Below are positions 34,388 to 43,798 of a stretch of 64,000 nucleotides of DNA, piece by piece. Origin of the DNA: Candidatus Methanoperedens sp. (lineage in GTDB: Archaea > Halobacteriota > Methanosarcinia > Methanosarcinales > Methanoperedenaceae); assembly GCA_012026835.1 (NCBI GenBank), contig VEPN01000001.1:1-64000 (forward strand), written 5' to 3'. Numbering within the stretch: the first letter of the stretch is position 1; each line of letters starts with the position of its first letter. A program made the translations under genes and the position numbers. The notes beneath the pieces are model-generated. The model made no database searches, was not told where the DNA came from, and was given only the letters and a program-made list of their open reading frames with translations.

Positions 34388-36091
34388 ATGGCAGAACCAA
34401 GATTTAAGAAAGCAATGGAAATCAAATACGCAAAAGAATGGGGATCCAACAAATGCGGCTCCACAGCAAAGCCAAAGTCAATACAGGATAAGAAGACCAA
34501 ATACCTCAGACTTGGATACACACAGAACCCAAGAAAGGTAGAAATGGCAAAGTGCGGAGCAGCAATCACCAAGAAGAGAGGATTACAGGCATATGATCCA
34601 AAGTTGCATCTTGCCGGTATCCCCATGGGTCAGAGACAGTTGACCCCATACGTAATATCTGGAACAGATATCGTATGCGATGGTGACGATCTCCACTTCG
34701 TCAACAATGCTGCAATGCAGCAGGAATGGGACGACATAAGGAGAACATGCGTCGTAGGACTTGACCTGGCACACGAGACTCTTGAGAAGAGATTGGGCAA
34801 GGAAGTTACCCCTGAGACAATCAACTACTATCTTGAAGTCTTAAACCATGCAATGCCCGGCGCAGCAATTGTCCAGGAACACATGGTCGAAACCCATCCG
34901 GCACTGGTAGATGACTGCTATGTGAAAGTATTCACAGGCGACGAAACCCTGCAGGATGAAATCGATAAGCAGTTCGTTATCAATATCGACAACGAGTTCC
35001 CGGCAGACCAGGCAAAGCAGATCAAGGCAGCCGTTGGCAAGACATCATGGCAGGCAGTGCACATCCCAACCATAGTCACAAGGACTGAGGACGGACCAGG
35101 CACAAGCCGCTGGATGGCAATGCAGGTCGGTATGACCTTTATCAGCGCATACCACATGTGCGCCGGTGAAGCAGCAGTCGGTGAACTTGCATTCACAGCC
35201 AAGCACGCAGGACTTGTCGAAATGGGTGATATGATCCCAGCCCGCAGAGCAAGGGGACCAAATGAGCCCGGAGGATTGTCCTTCGGTCACATGGCAGATA
35301 TCGTCCAGACAAACAGAAAGACACCAGATGAACCAGAGAATGTAGTCTGTGCAGTCGCATCAGCAGCATCAATGCTGTATGACCAGATCTGGCTCGGCGG
35401 CTACATGTCAGGCGGCGTCGGATTCACAATGTATGCAACACCAGCATACACCAATGATATCCTTGATGACTACCTGTACTGGGGCTACGAGTATGCAAGA
35501 AAGAAATACGGCAAGCTCGGAAGCGCAAAGGCCACAATCGAGACAGTAAAGGATATCGGCACAGAAACCACCCTCTACGGTCTTGAAGCATATGAGAAGT
35601 ACCCAACCACACTCGAAGACCACTTCGGTGGCTCACAGAGAGCAACAGTACTGGCTCTGGCATCTGGCTGCGCAACAGCAGCAGCAACCGGACACAGCAA
35701 TGCCGGTCTATCCGCATGGTACCTGTCCATGTACCTCCACAAAGAGGCATGGGGCAGACTCGGATTCTACGGATACGACCTGCAGGATCAGTGCGGCGCA
35801 ACCAACGTGTTCTCAATCGGCTCAGATGAGGGCTGCATAGGAGAATGCAGAGGTGCTAACTACCCGAACTACGCCATGAACGTAGGCCACCAGGGCGGAT
35901 ACACCTCAGTAGTCGCAGCAACACACGCTGGCAAAGATGCATTCTGCGTCAACCCGTTAGTCAAACTCTGCTTCGCAGATGAATTGATCAACTTTGACTT
36001 CGCAGACCCAAGAGCAGCATTCGGCAAGGCAGCACTCAGAGAGTGGGATCGCTGCGCCGGTGAGAGAGCATTCGTTATCCCAGCAAAGTAA
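34388..36091 (+). CDS. mcrA: Methyl-coenzyme M reductase alpha subunit
   Basis: 567 residues from the ATG at 34388; an upstream start at 34355 lies inside mcrG. Positions of the known modified residues are kept: His273 ([10 protein letters not shown]), Arg287 ([13 protein letters not shown]), Gln417 (FGGSQRATV), the thioglycine region ([11 protein letters not shown]) and Cys469. The active-site Tyr349 follows Met348 in [10 protein letters not shown], where methanogens I recall have Gln. The enzyme catalyses methane formation or its reversal. A hairpin terminator follows. An ANME-2d-like origin is my inference. Confidence 0.97.
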   Translation: MAEPRFKKAMEIKYAKEWGSNKCGSTAKPKSIQDKKTKYLRLGYTQNPRKVEMAKCGAAITKKRGLQAYDPKLHLAGIPMGQRQLTPYVISGTDIVCDGDDLHFVNNAAMQQEWDDIRRTCVVGLDLAHETLEKRLGKEVTPETINYYLEVLNHAMPGAAIVQEHMVETHPALVDDCYVKVFTGDETLQDEIDKQFVINIDNEFPADQAKQIKAAVGKTSWQAVHIPTIVTRTEDGPGTSRWMAMQVGMTFISAYHMCAGEAAVGELAFTAKHAGLVEMGDMIPARRARGPNEPGGLSFGHMADIVQTNRKTPDEPENVVCAVASAASMLYDQIWLGGYMSGGVGFTMYATPAYTNDILDDYLYWGYEYARKKYGKLGSAKATIETVKDIGTETTLYGLEAYEKYPTTLEDHFGGSQRATVLALASGCATAAATGHSNAGLSAWYLSMYLHKEAWGRLGFYGYDLQDQCGATNVFSIGSDEGCIGECRGANYPNYAMNVGHQGGYTSVVAATHAGKDAFCVNPLVKLCFADELINFDFADPRAAFGKAALREWDRCAGERAFVIPAK

Positions 36092-36099
36092 ATCTATAA

Positions 36100-36131
36100 G
36101 TAGGCTTTATGCCTACTTTTCTTATTTTTTT
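36100..36131 (+). terminator. Terminator after mcrA
   Basis: GTAGGC, a TTTAT loop, GCCTAC, then a T-rich run (TTTTCTTATTTTTTT) directly after mcrA. This is the form of an intrinsic terminator; archaea also terminate on the T-run alone. Confidence 0.8.
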
Positions 36132-36196
36132 GGGATACCAGGATTAAAAGGAAAGAAATATATTATAGTTTGATATTCATGGCGGTGTGATTTAAA

Positions 36197-36454
36197 ATGG
36201 CAGAAGCAAAAGCAGAAGTAAAAAGAGCGCCGAAAGTACCCGGAGAAGTAAAATGTATGTACTGCGACGGGACAGGAAAGCATCAGGGTAAGGAATGTGT
36301 TGTCTGCGGCGGGGCTGGAAAAGTAACCGTCGTTGACATGACAAGAAAATGCCAGTGGTGCAAGGGTAGAGGTTTCTCGATGCCCGGTATTCCGTGCACC
36401 AATTGCGGCGGAACTGGCTATACACGACCTCTCGGCAAAGAGCGCTTGTTTTAA
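36197..36454 (+). CDS. DnaJ-type zinc-finger protein
   Basis: An 85-residue protein with four CxxCxGxG-like repeats (CMYCDGTG, CVVCGGAG, CQWCKGRG, CTNCGGTG), like the cysteine-rich domain of DnaJ but without a J domain. The cysteines should bind two zinc ions. Placed directly after the mcr operon; it might help fold or assemble a protein, which is a guess. Confidence 0.85.
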   Translation: MAEAKAEVKRAPKVPGEVKCMYCDGTGKHQGKECVVCGGAGKVTVVDMTRKCQWCKGRGFSMPGIPCTNCGGTGYTRPLGKERLF

Positions 36455-36527
36455 CTTATAGAGAGATAGGGGGTTAAGAAGTCCCCTAAATCTTTATTGA
36501 AATTAATTTAAAAAAAGAAATTTAATA

Positions 36528-36845
36528 CTATTTACTGTCTCTCTTATACTTGAATCTTTCACTCATTTTCTGATAAATAAAATCGTGGGCGTTGTTAACA
36601 GATTCCAGGTCCCCGCGCAGTACCAGAAGATTATCAGGTTCTACATCGATAGTTTTAATTGCACATCTTCGGGTAGTTACTTCCAGGTTAAACTTATCAA
36701 TAGCTTCGATTATTACTTTATGGGGTACTCCGGGCGGTAAAACCAGATCATACATGCCTTCGAGTGCCTTCTCTTTTTCGTCAACAACGGTTTCATCCTC
36801 TTCAACGAATTCATCGCCAACATATTTAGGGTCATTATCGCTCAT
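36528..36845 (-). CDS. Conserved hypothetical protein
   Basis: About 105 residues from the ATG at 36845. The N-terminal third is acidic (EFVEEDETVVDEKEKALEG); the rest (LVLPPGVPHKVIIEAIDKFN, then VTTRRCAIKTIDVEPDNLLV) looks like a small alpha/beta fold. I do not recognise the family. It is convergent with the zinc-finger gene after mcrA and lies upstream of nothing obvious. Confidence 0.6.
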   Translation of the reverse strand: MSDNDPKYVGDEFVEEDETVVDEKEKALEGMYDLVLPPGVPHKVIIEAIDKFNLEVTTRRCAIKTIDVEPDNLLVLRGDLESVNNAHDFIYQKMSERFKYKRDSK

Positions 36846-36899
36846 AGAAATCACTATTGGTGTGAAATCAATACCAAATCACATAAAGTTTGTGGTGAT

Positions 36900-38507
36900 T
36901 TAATGGAAAAAATGCCTCATTCCGGTAAATACCAGTGAAACGCCTAACCTGTTTGCTGTGGCGATAACCTCTTTATCCCGGATCGAACCCCCAGGCGACA
37001 CGATATATCTTATGTTACTCTCAGCCGAGTAAACGATGCTGTCATCGAAAGGGAAGAAAGCATCGCTTGCAAGAACGCACTCATTCATGATACCTTTGAT
37101 AAAGTCGTCCATGCTTATTTCCGGCTTTTCCCTCTCATATAAAAGCTTCAGGTTCTCCCAGGCTTTTGTTACAGCCAGCTTCCTTATCGCATCCACCCTG
37201 TTGGGCTGGCCCGCACCTATGCTGAGCACCTGATGAAACCCTTTTTCATATTCCCGTGCAATTATTACAGCGTTTGATTTAGTGTGCTTGCAGGCCGTCA
37301 TGGTAAATTCTGCAAGTTTCCTTTTCCCTTCAGGGAATGGTTGTTCTGTAACAACATCCCATTTTTCATATAATCCCCTGTTCCTTGACTGTACAAGCAT
37401 TCCGCCAACTATGTAGCGGTAAGTGTTCTCAAGCGACACCCCGTCATCCATGGAAAGTTCAAGAATACGCAGGTCTTTACTCTTATTCTTCAGGAAAAGA
37501 AGGGCATCCTCATCATATCCTGGGGCGATTATCAATTCCACGAACCTATTCTTCAGAAATTCCGCTGTCTTGAGGTCAGGTTTTCGTGTGAGACATATGA
37601 TGCTTCCAAATGAGGATACGGGGTCGCCATCCCATGCCCGCAAGAGTGCCTCAGGTAACGTATTTCCGGTGGCTACCCCGCAGGGGTTGCTGTGCTTGAC
37701 AACCACGGCAGCAATTTCATTCCTGAATTCAAGAGCCACGTTCAGGGCGCCCTCAGCATCTACATAATTATTGTAGGATAGCGCCTTTCCGTGAAGCTGT
37801 TTTGCACTGGCAACTGAAGGCTCGGTCACACCCGGCTCTTTATAGAACTTTGCGGTCTGATGCCAGTTCTCCCCGTACCGAAGCGTTCTTCCCTCCACAA
37901 ATTTAAGGCGCAGTATATCTTCACCGCAAAGGTGGAGACTCAGGTACGTGTCAATTGCGCAATCATAATCTGCTATCCTGCGGAATGCCTTGACCGCAAG
38001 GTATTCTCTCGTCTTTTGGCTGAGTTCTCCTGATTCAAGTTCTTTTAAAATAAGCGGGTAATCTTGCGGGTCGGTTATCACAGCAACATGGCGGTAATTT
38101 TTCGCTGCCGCCCTCACAAGCGCAGGCCCACCTATATCAATATTTTCAATAGCATCGCTCAGCGCGGCGTCTTTCCTGGTGACGGTTTTCTCAAAAGGGT
38201 ACAGATTCACAACAACAATATCGATGAAATCGATTCCTTCACTTTTTGCTTCCTTTACATGCTGCGGATTATCCCGTAACGCGAGTATTCCCCCGTGTAT
38301 CTTCGGGTGAAGGGTCTTTACTCTGCCATCCATCATCTCGGGAAACCCTGTAATATCAGATATATCTTTTACTTTAACGCCAGCATTTTTCAGAAATTGT
38401 GATGTCCCGCCTGTTGAAATTATCTCAAAACCAAGCATGGAAAGACCAGTTGTGAATTCAACTATACCGTTTTTATCAGAAACGCTGACTAAAGCCTTCT
38501 TTTGCAG
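36900..38507 (-). CDS. purH: Bifunctional AICAR transformylase/IMP cyclohydrolase
   Basis: About 535 residues catalysing the last two steps of IMP synthesis. The IMP cyclohydrolase part has STGGTSQFLKNAGVKVKDIS and DGRVKTLHPKIHGGIL; the transformylase part has KALSYNNYVDAEGAL and VVKHSNPCGVA. The first ATG in frame is at 38438, but the conserved N-terminus (KKALVSVSDKNGIVEF) is encoded upstream in the same frame to about 38507, where only GTT and CTG precede it. CTG, 7 bp after AAGGTGAT, is the likely start, or one base has been lost. Confidence 0.9.
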   Translation of the reverse strand: MQKKALVSVSDKNGIVEFTTGLSMLGFEIISTGGTSQFLKNAGVKVKDISDITGFPEMMDGRVKTLHPKIHGGILALRDNPQHVKEAKSEGIDFIDIVVVNLYPFEKTVTRKDAALSDAIENIDIGGPALVRAAAKNYRHVAVITDPQDYPLILKELESGELSQKTREYLAVKAFRRIADYDCAIDTYLSLHLCGEDILRLKFVEGRTLRYGENWHQTAKFYKEPGVTEPSVASAKQLHGKALSYNNYVDAEGALNVALEFRNEIAAVVVKHSNPCGVATGNTLPEALLRAWDGDPVSSFGSIICLTRKPDLKTAEFLKNRFVELIIAPGYDEDALLFLKNKSKDLRILELSMDDGVSLENTYRYIVGGMLVQSRNRGLYEKWDVVTEQPFPEGKRKLAEFTMTACKHTKSNAVIIAREYEKGFHQVLSIGAGQPNRVDAIRKLAVTKAWENLKLLYEREKPEISMDDFIKGIMNECVLASDAFFPFDDSIVYSAESNIRYIVSPGGSIRDKEVIATANRLGVSLVFTGMRHFFH

Positions 38508-38616
38508 AACATCACCTTATATGAATAGAAAAAGGAAGTTATAAACTTTTCTGAAAAATTGGTTGTGCATGATTGTGGCAAAACATATAAATACCTTTGG
38601 AGATTAGGTAAGCAAT

Positions 38617-39330
38617 ATGGATAAGTTCTCAAATATACGGAAGAAAGTACAACTCATATCGGTTGTTGCAAGCTCAATTATCCTTGCGGTCGCGCTACAC
38701 GGTATAATAACACACAATGAGCATTATTTCGAGATAGGACTCCTCCTAATAGGGGCCATGCTGGCTGGGGGGCTCCTACTTGCGCCCGTACTTGGAAGGT
38801 TCTGGTGTGGATGGCTCTGCCCGCGCGGGACATTTCTTGAGTACGTGCTGGGGAAAGTATCAAACAGGTCAAGCATCCCGAAAAAAATGAGGACTACAGA
38901 ATTCAAATTGCTCATTGCATCTATAATGGCGGTAATGTTCCTTATGGTACTTCTTGGTAAAAACCCGCTTCTTGCCTCCCAGGATAAGCTTGCCTCAGTA
39001 GGCGGGTTCATAGTATTCCTGTGTGTAGTCACAACCGCTCTAATATCGATCCCGCTCGGGATAATTTACATGCCAAGGACCTGGTGCAGTTTCTGTCCTG
39101 TGGGGTACGCGCAATCTCTGCTCTCGAAAAATAAAATACTCCACGTTTCAATTGAAGATTGCAGGAATTGTAAAAAATGTCATGGTTCATGCCATCTTGA
39201 TATTTGCAGGGATTACACAGGTAAAAGCAAGATAATAGAAGACCCTGATTGCTTTGCATGCATGAAATGTACGGATGCATGCAAATTGGGAGCTAACAAA
39301 CCTGTGATATCGCTACATTCAATGCATTAA
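38617..39330 (+). CDS. NapH/MauN-type membrane ferredoxin
   Basis: A 237-residue protein with four to five membrane segments, the FWCGWLCPRGTFLEY motif and MPRTWCSFCPVGYAQSLL, then a C-terminal bis-ferredoxin region (CRNCKKCHGSCHLDIC and CFACMKCTDACKLG). Such proteins pass electrons from the quinone/methanophenazine pool to periplasmic or membrane reductases. No partner reductase is adjacent. Its stop overlaps the convergent DUF169 remnant by about 12 bp. Confidence 0.87.
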   Translation: MDKFSNIRKKVQLISVVASSIILAVALHGIITHNEHYFEIGLLLIGAMLAGGLLLAPVLGRFWCGWLCPRGTFLEYVLGKVSNRSSIPKKMRTTEFKLLIASIMAVMFLMVLLGKNPLLASQDKLASVGGFIVFLCVVTTALISIPLGIIYMPRTWCSFCPVGYAQSLLSKNKILHVSIEDCRNCKKCHGSCHLDICRDYTGKSKIIEDPDCFACMKCTDACKLGANKPVISLHSMH

Positions 39331-39874
39331 CCTTTCCTTCATTTTTTTCCATGATTCCGTGGTAAGAAAGCTCTCCTCCATGTTTTCGACCATGCTTATG
39401 AATTTGTTCACAGGCACTGAGAATGTTAACTCGTTCCCGGCAACATAGGGACGCGCCGAGACGTCAAACATCCCGATTACACCTCTTGAATACGATAAAT
39501 TCAGCCGGCGCCTTGAACTTGGGTTGCTTTTTCATCAGTTCTTTTACAATTTCAGGCGACTTTTTATAGCGTTCACCTTCAAGTTTGCCGGGAATACCGC
39601 AGGAAAGGAAATATTCGAAGTTCGGCCTGATATTTTCATCAAAACCAAGATACCTTTTTCCGCCAAAGCAGCCTACTGATTCAACATTAAAACAAAGAGA
39701 TTTGCCTTTTCTGATTTTTGAAAGCGCCCCTATTACACATCTTGATACAGAACCGGGTTCGACAATTTCTGCGTGGTCTTTTTCATCCGTGTAATAAAAG
39801 GTGATCGGAAGTTCTGCATCATTAAAATATTTATTCCACAGTTCAATGAATTGCTTTTTAATTCCCATGTCCAT
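39319..39874 (-). pseudogene. DUF169 family protein, frameshifted
   Basis: The 5' part (39464-39874) codes 136 residues of DUF169 (AELPITFYYTDEKDHAE, KSLCFNVESVGCFGG) and then ends in RCNRDV. In another frame the same DNA continues with VIGMFDVSARPYVAGNEL and TFSVPVNKFISMVENM, the usual DUF169 C-terminus, to a TGA at 39319. About 190 residues are accounted for against roughly 230, so a short deletion plus frameshift is likely. Confidence 0.75.
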
Positions 39875-40087
39875 AAATTGATTCTCCTGTCTGCGATGTG
39901 TATTGCGCCGGCAGTATATATTATCTCAGTGGGAGAGCTTAAAATTAGTCATCTGTGTGTTTGTTCCACAGGTGACTGGTTAGAGAGCCCCGGTATTTCA
40001 GGTGTACATTATATTGTAGTACTGAACATCTAATTATAATTAAGTTATTCGGGCGATTACAAATTAAAGATTCACATAATCTTCTTA

Positions 40088-41146
40088 TCAGGCTGTAGCA
40101 GCAGCCACCTGGTTGATATATTCGCTGGTTGACAGCTTGGGCATTGCAAATAGCTTATCCGTAGCCTTGAATTTCGCGGCTGATCCATAGGCGCTATAGA
40201 CATCCGTGAGCCAGTCCAGGTGCTCCTTGTCTTCTTCCAGCGCGTATTCATGCGCATCCCTTGCGCTGTCACTCTTTGCGAACTGCATTCCTTGCCTGTG
40301 GTTTTTTATCTCCATCAGTTCGCCGATCATCGCATGCTCTAAATGGTTTGTCGTTGGGTCCATTAATGATTCAAGCATTACTATATGGATGTTCTCGACA
40401 GCTGTCCCCATATTGAGAAGCCTTCGCACGTCGGTGGAGGGTATCATTCTCCTGAACATCTGGTACTCGTTCCGAAGCTGCATCTCATTTGCCAGAAGAG
40501 TATGTGCATTCACGAAGCTTGCCATATCCACAGTATCTTTATTAAGCGGTTGCTTAAAGATAGCACTCATCGGTATGATTTGCTTCTCTACAGGTCTTCC
40601 CTCCATAATCTGAAGAGTCCCTTTTGTGATATCTTCAGGTTTAGCTTTTGTCTTGGCAGCCGTGCCTGCCCCCAGGGTGATCATCATAGTCTCAAAAATC
40701 CCACCTTTTGATCCCATTCCTGACGCACTATCAGAGAGTGACTTCATCTGGGTAAGATGGTCTAAAAGTATGTAATCATAGGTATCTTTCAGGATATCGT
40801 TCATCTCAAGCTGGGCAGCCTCGGAGAAACCGTGGATTGCGGTCATCTGGAGAGCTATACTTGATTCCATAGGTGTCATACTGGGGTCTGCTAGCGAACC
40901 TATTTTTGAAAGATGTTCCTCTTCCTGGAAGGCGATTTTGCCAAATAATTTTTGTATATCCTTATCCTGTGTCATGGTCAGGAATTTGTAATAACTCTCC
41001 CACTGAAATTGCTCTACAGCGTAACCTGTCGCCAGTTCAATAAGCTCCATAGAGCTTACTTTGTTCTTATCTATAGGTTTTAAAGTCCATCCATTAATCT
41101 CTTCTTTTATTTTACTGAAATCTTTCATTTCGTTAAACAATGTCAT
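40088..41146 (-). CDS. Tandem ferritin-like domain protein
   Basis: A 352-residue, almost all-helical protein. Two halves each look like a four-helix ferritin-like bundle: the first has an E-x-x-Y/E-x-x-H pattern (VEQFQWESYYKFL, AFQEEEHLSKIG) and the second has NEMQLRNEYQMF, ENIHIVMLESL and EYALEEDKEHLDWL. A diiron site is plausible. It is divergent from the catalase gene across a 248-bp shared promoter region, which suggests a role in peroxide or iron stress. Confidence 0.65.
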   Translation of the reverse strand: MTLFNEMKDFSKIKEEINGWTLKPIDKNKVSSMELIELATGYAVEQFQWESYYKFLTMTQDKDIQKLFGKIAFQEEEHLSKIGSLADPSMTPMESSIALQMTAIHGFSEAAQLEMNDILKDTYDYILLDHLTQMKSLSDSASGMGSKGGIFETMMITLGAGTAAKTKAKPEDITKGTLQIMEGRPVEKQIIPMSAIFKQPLNKDTVDMASFVNAHTLLANEMQLRNEYQMFRRMIPSTDVRRLLNMGTAVENIHIVMLESLMDPTTNHLEHAMIGELMEIKNHRQGMQFAKSDSARDAHEYALEEDKEHLDWLTDVYSAYGSAAKFKATDKLFAMPKLSTSEYINQVAAATA

Positions 41147-41279
41147 AACTTCACTCCCGATTCAAAAGTAGGTTATTATGTTATATATACCTGCTGGTAG
41201 AGATATCGATAGCGGTAGCGCTTGCTTGAGCTTGTCTAAAAACGATAATGATATATTTTCTTGCATCTGGGAATCTACC

Positions 41280-41313
41280 TATGGTTATAAATAGCATCAA
41301 TCGTATAACCATA
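41280..41313. promoter_or_regulatory. Inverted repeat between ferritin-like and catalase genes
   Basis: TATGGTTATA and TATAACCATA form perfect 10-bp arms 14 bp apart in the divergent intergenic region, about 80 bp before the catalase start. This is a candidate operator for a dimeric redox regulator, or less likely a hairpin. Confidence 0.6.
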
Positions 41314-41394
41314 AAATGTGGAGTGAAAGACTTATAAATAATAGTAGCTTAACGTTTTAAAAATTGGGGAAAATTTTACGGGAGTGGATAAAAT

Positions 41395-43629
41395 ATGAAA
41401 GAAAGAGTTGAGAAGATAAAATATAGAAAAACATCGGATATACGGGCGGCTGATGAAGAAAAAACCGGAATAGATAGCACTAACGAAAAAGTTAGCAGCC
41501 TGATGCATTATACTGAACTCTCTGCTGAAGAATTTCTCACAACCAACCAGGGTATACGAGTTAATGATAACCATAACTCTTTGAAAGCCGGGGAAAGGGG
41601 TCCAACGCTTTTAGAAGATTTCCTATTTCGCGAAAAAATTACCCATTTTGACCATGAGCGCATTCCTGAAAGGGTTGTGCACGCCCGGGGTGCGGGAGCG
41701 CATGGTTACTTCCAGGTGTATAAATCAATGGCTAAATATACGAAAGCAAAATTCCTGACTGATCCCACGGAAAAAACGCCTGTATTTGTACGCTTTTCTA
41801 CAGTCGCCGGTTCTCGCGGTTCTACAGACCTGGCAAGAGATGTGAGGGGATTTGCAGTGAAATTTTATACAAAAGAGGGTAATTACGATTTAGTGGCTAA
41901 TAATATGCCGGTTTTTTTTATTCAGGATGCAATTAAATTTCCTGACTTTGTTCATGCAGTCAAACCTGAACCTCACAATGAAATCCCGCAGGCATCTTCT
42001 GCACATGATACCTTCTGGGACTTTATATCATTGACTCCCGAATCGATGCATATGGTCATGTGGCTAATGTCCGACCGTGCAATTCCGCGCAGCTTCCGCA
42101 TGATGGAAGGCTTTGGGGTGCATACATTCCGCTTGATCAACGAAGATGGGGAGTCAGTTTTCGTTAAATTTCACTGGAAACCCCTGCTGGGTGTTCATTC
42201 GGTAGTCTGGGAAGAAGCTCAAATGATATCAGGCAAAGACCCGGATTTCCATCGCAGGGATTTGTGGAAAGCTATTGAAACAGGTGCGTTTCCTGAATGG
42301 GAATTGGGTGTGCAGATAATTCCTGAAGATGATGAAGATAAATATGAATTTGATTTGCTCGATCCTACTAAAATAGTTCCAGAAGAATTAGTTCCTGTGC
42401 AGTGTATCGGTAAAATGACTCTCAACCGGAATCCCGATAATTTCTTTGCCGAGACCGAACAGGTTGCCTTTCACCCCGGAAATGTTGTGCCAGGTATCGA
42501 TTTTACCAATGACCCGCTTTTGCAGGGAAGATTGTTCTCTTATATTGATACGCAACTTACCCGTTTAGGCGGTCCAAACTTCCATGAAATCCCGATTAAC
42601 CGTCCGATAGCTCCTGTACATAATAACCAACGTGATGGGCATATGAGGCAAACCATTAATCGTGGTAACACCAGTTATCAACCCAATACTATCGAAGATG
42701 GATATCCCATCCAGGCAAAATCTGTAGAAGGCGGATTTACCAGTTACACAGAGCGAATTGAAGCAAATAAGATTCGCGGAAGAAGCCGCAGTTTCTTTGA
42801 TCATTTCAGTCAGGCAACGCTATTTTATAATAGCCAATCGAACGCAGAGAAAAAACACATTATCGATGCTTTCAGTTTTGAATTAGGAAAAGTGAAGCGT
42901 GTTGAGATCCGCCAGCGCATGCTGGGATTACTCAACCAGGTTGATGAAACACTGGCCACAAACGTTGCAGATGCTCTTGGACTTGCTGTACCAGGGAAAC
43001 CCGAATACCCGATGAACCATATCATTCCCGCGGATGGCGATCCGAAGGAGTATCAGCCTGTAAAGGTAGAACAGTCAATCAAAAGATCAGAGGCATTGAG
43101 CATGGCCAACACTGTAAAAAATACAATTAAGTCTAGACAAATAGCCATACTTGCCGCAGATGGCGTGGATGGATATTCAATCAGTCAGATGAAATCTGCA
43201 TTGGCAGCCGAAGGTGCAAAAACAGCAATAATAGCTCCTACGCTTGGGTATATAGAAAGCGCAACAGGAGAAGAAATAAAAGTTGATATGAGTTTTTTAA
43301 CAGCAGCTTCAGTCCTATTCGATGCTGTATATGTACCTGGAGGGCCTAAAAGTTCGGCATCCTTAAAACAAAGTACCTATGCTATACAGTTCATCTATGA
43401 GGCATATAAACACTGCAAAGCCATTGCTGTAGATGATGAGGGTGTTGAGTTATTGAAAGTATTATATCCTGGAAATAAAACGTTTTCAGATACCTTGCAA
43501 GCAACCGATCTTGCCGCAAAGGGAATAATCATGAACGTAAATAAAAAAGGGGTAACATCAAAGGACTTTATTAAGGCTATAGCACAACATCGTTTCTGGA
43601 TCAGAGAGGAGTTTTTTGCAGTGGTGTGA
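41395..43629 (+). CDS. katE: Large-subunit (HPII-type) catalase
   Basis: 744 residues, the length of bacterial HPII (about 750). The catalase core has the distal His segment VHARGAGAHGYFQV, RFSTVAGSRGSTDLARDVRG, NNMPVFFIQDAIKFPD and the heme-ligand Tyr segment RLFSYIDTQLTRLG. From about residue 580 there is a DJ-1/PfpI-like domain (RQIAILAADGVDGYSISQMK). It removes hydrogen peroxide. A large catalase is unusual in a strict anaerobe, and acquisition from bacteria is likely. An inverted repeat lies in its promoter region. Confidence 0.95.
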   Translation: MKERVEKIKYRKTSDIRAADEEKTGIDSTNEKVSSLMHYTELSAEEFLTTNQGIRVNDNHNSLKAGERGPTLLEDFLFREKITHFDHERIPERVVHARGAGAHGYFQVYKSMAKYTKAKFLTDPTEKTPVFVRFSTVAGSRGSTDLARDVRGFAVKFYTKEGNYDLVANNMPVFFIQDAIKFPDFVHAVKPEPHNEIPQASSAHDTFWDFISLTPESMHMVMWLMSDRAIPRSFRMMEGFGVHTFRLINEDGESVFVKFHWKPLLGVHSVVWEEAQMISGKDPDFHRRDLWKAIETGAFPEWELGVQIIPEDDEDKYEFDLLDPTKIVPEELVPVQCIGKMTLNRNPDNFFAETEQVAFHPGNVVPGIDFTNDPLLQGRLFSYIDTQLTRLGGPNFHEIPINRPIAPVHNNQRDGHMRQTINRGNTSYQPNTIEDGYPIQAKSVEGGFTSYTERIEANKIRGRSRSFFDHFSQATLFYNSQSNAEKKHIIDAFSFELGKVKRVEIRQRMLGLLNQVDETLATNVADALGLAVPGKPEYPMNHIIPADGDPKEYQPVKVEQSIKRSEALSMANTVKNTIKSRQIAILAADGVDGYSISQMKSALAAEGAKTAIIAPTLGYIESATGEEIKVDMSFLTAASVLFDAVYVPGGPKSSASLKQSTYAIQFIYEAYKHCKAIAVDDEGVELLKVLYPGNKTFSDTLQATDLAAKGIIMNVNKKGVTSKDFIKAIAQHRFWIREEFFAVV

Positions 43630-43798
43630 AGGGAGAGTATTGTATTGGATTCCAAGACGAGCTTGCGAAATTGGGGTGACACATCGCGCACTGGGGACAA
43701 AATTACTCAAGGGAATCGAGCGCCGATAGAACCATTTACCTTTCACGCGCCGGGCATCATTGTAAGGCTGACTAATCGATGCTACCGACATTATAAGA

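Noticed and set aside
35413-35434. Loss of the methylated Gln400 of McrA at the GFTMYAT segment
   Set aside because: Counting from the conserved Arg and Cys shows this segment is at position 332-333; the Gln400 equivalent (Gln417 in FGGSQRATV) is present.
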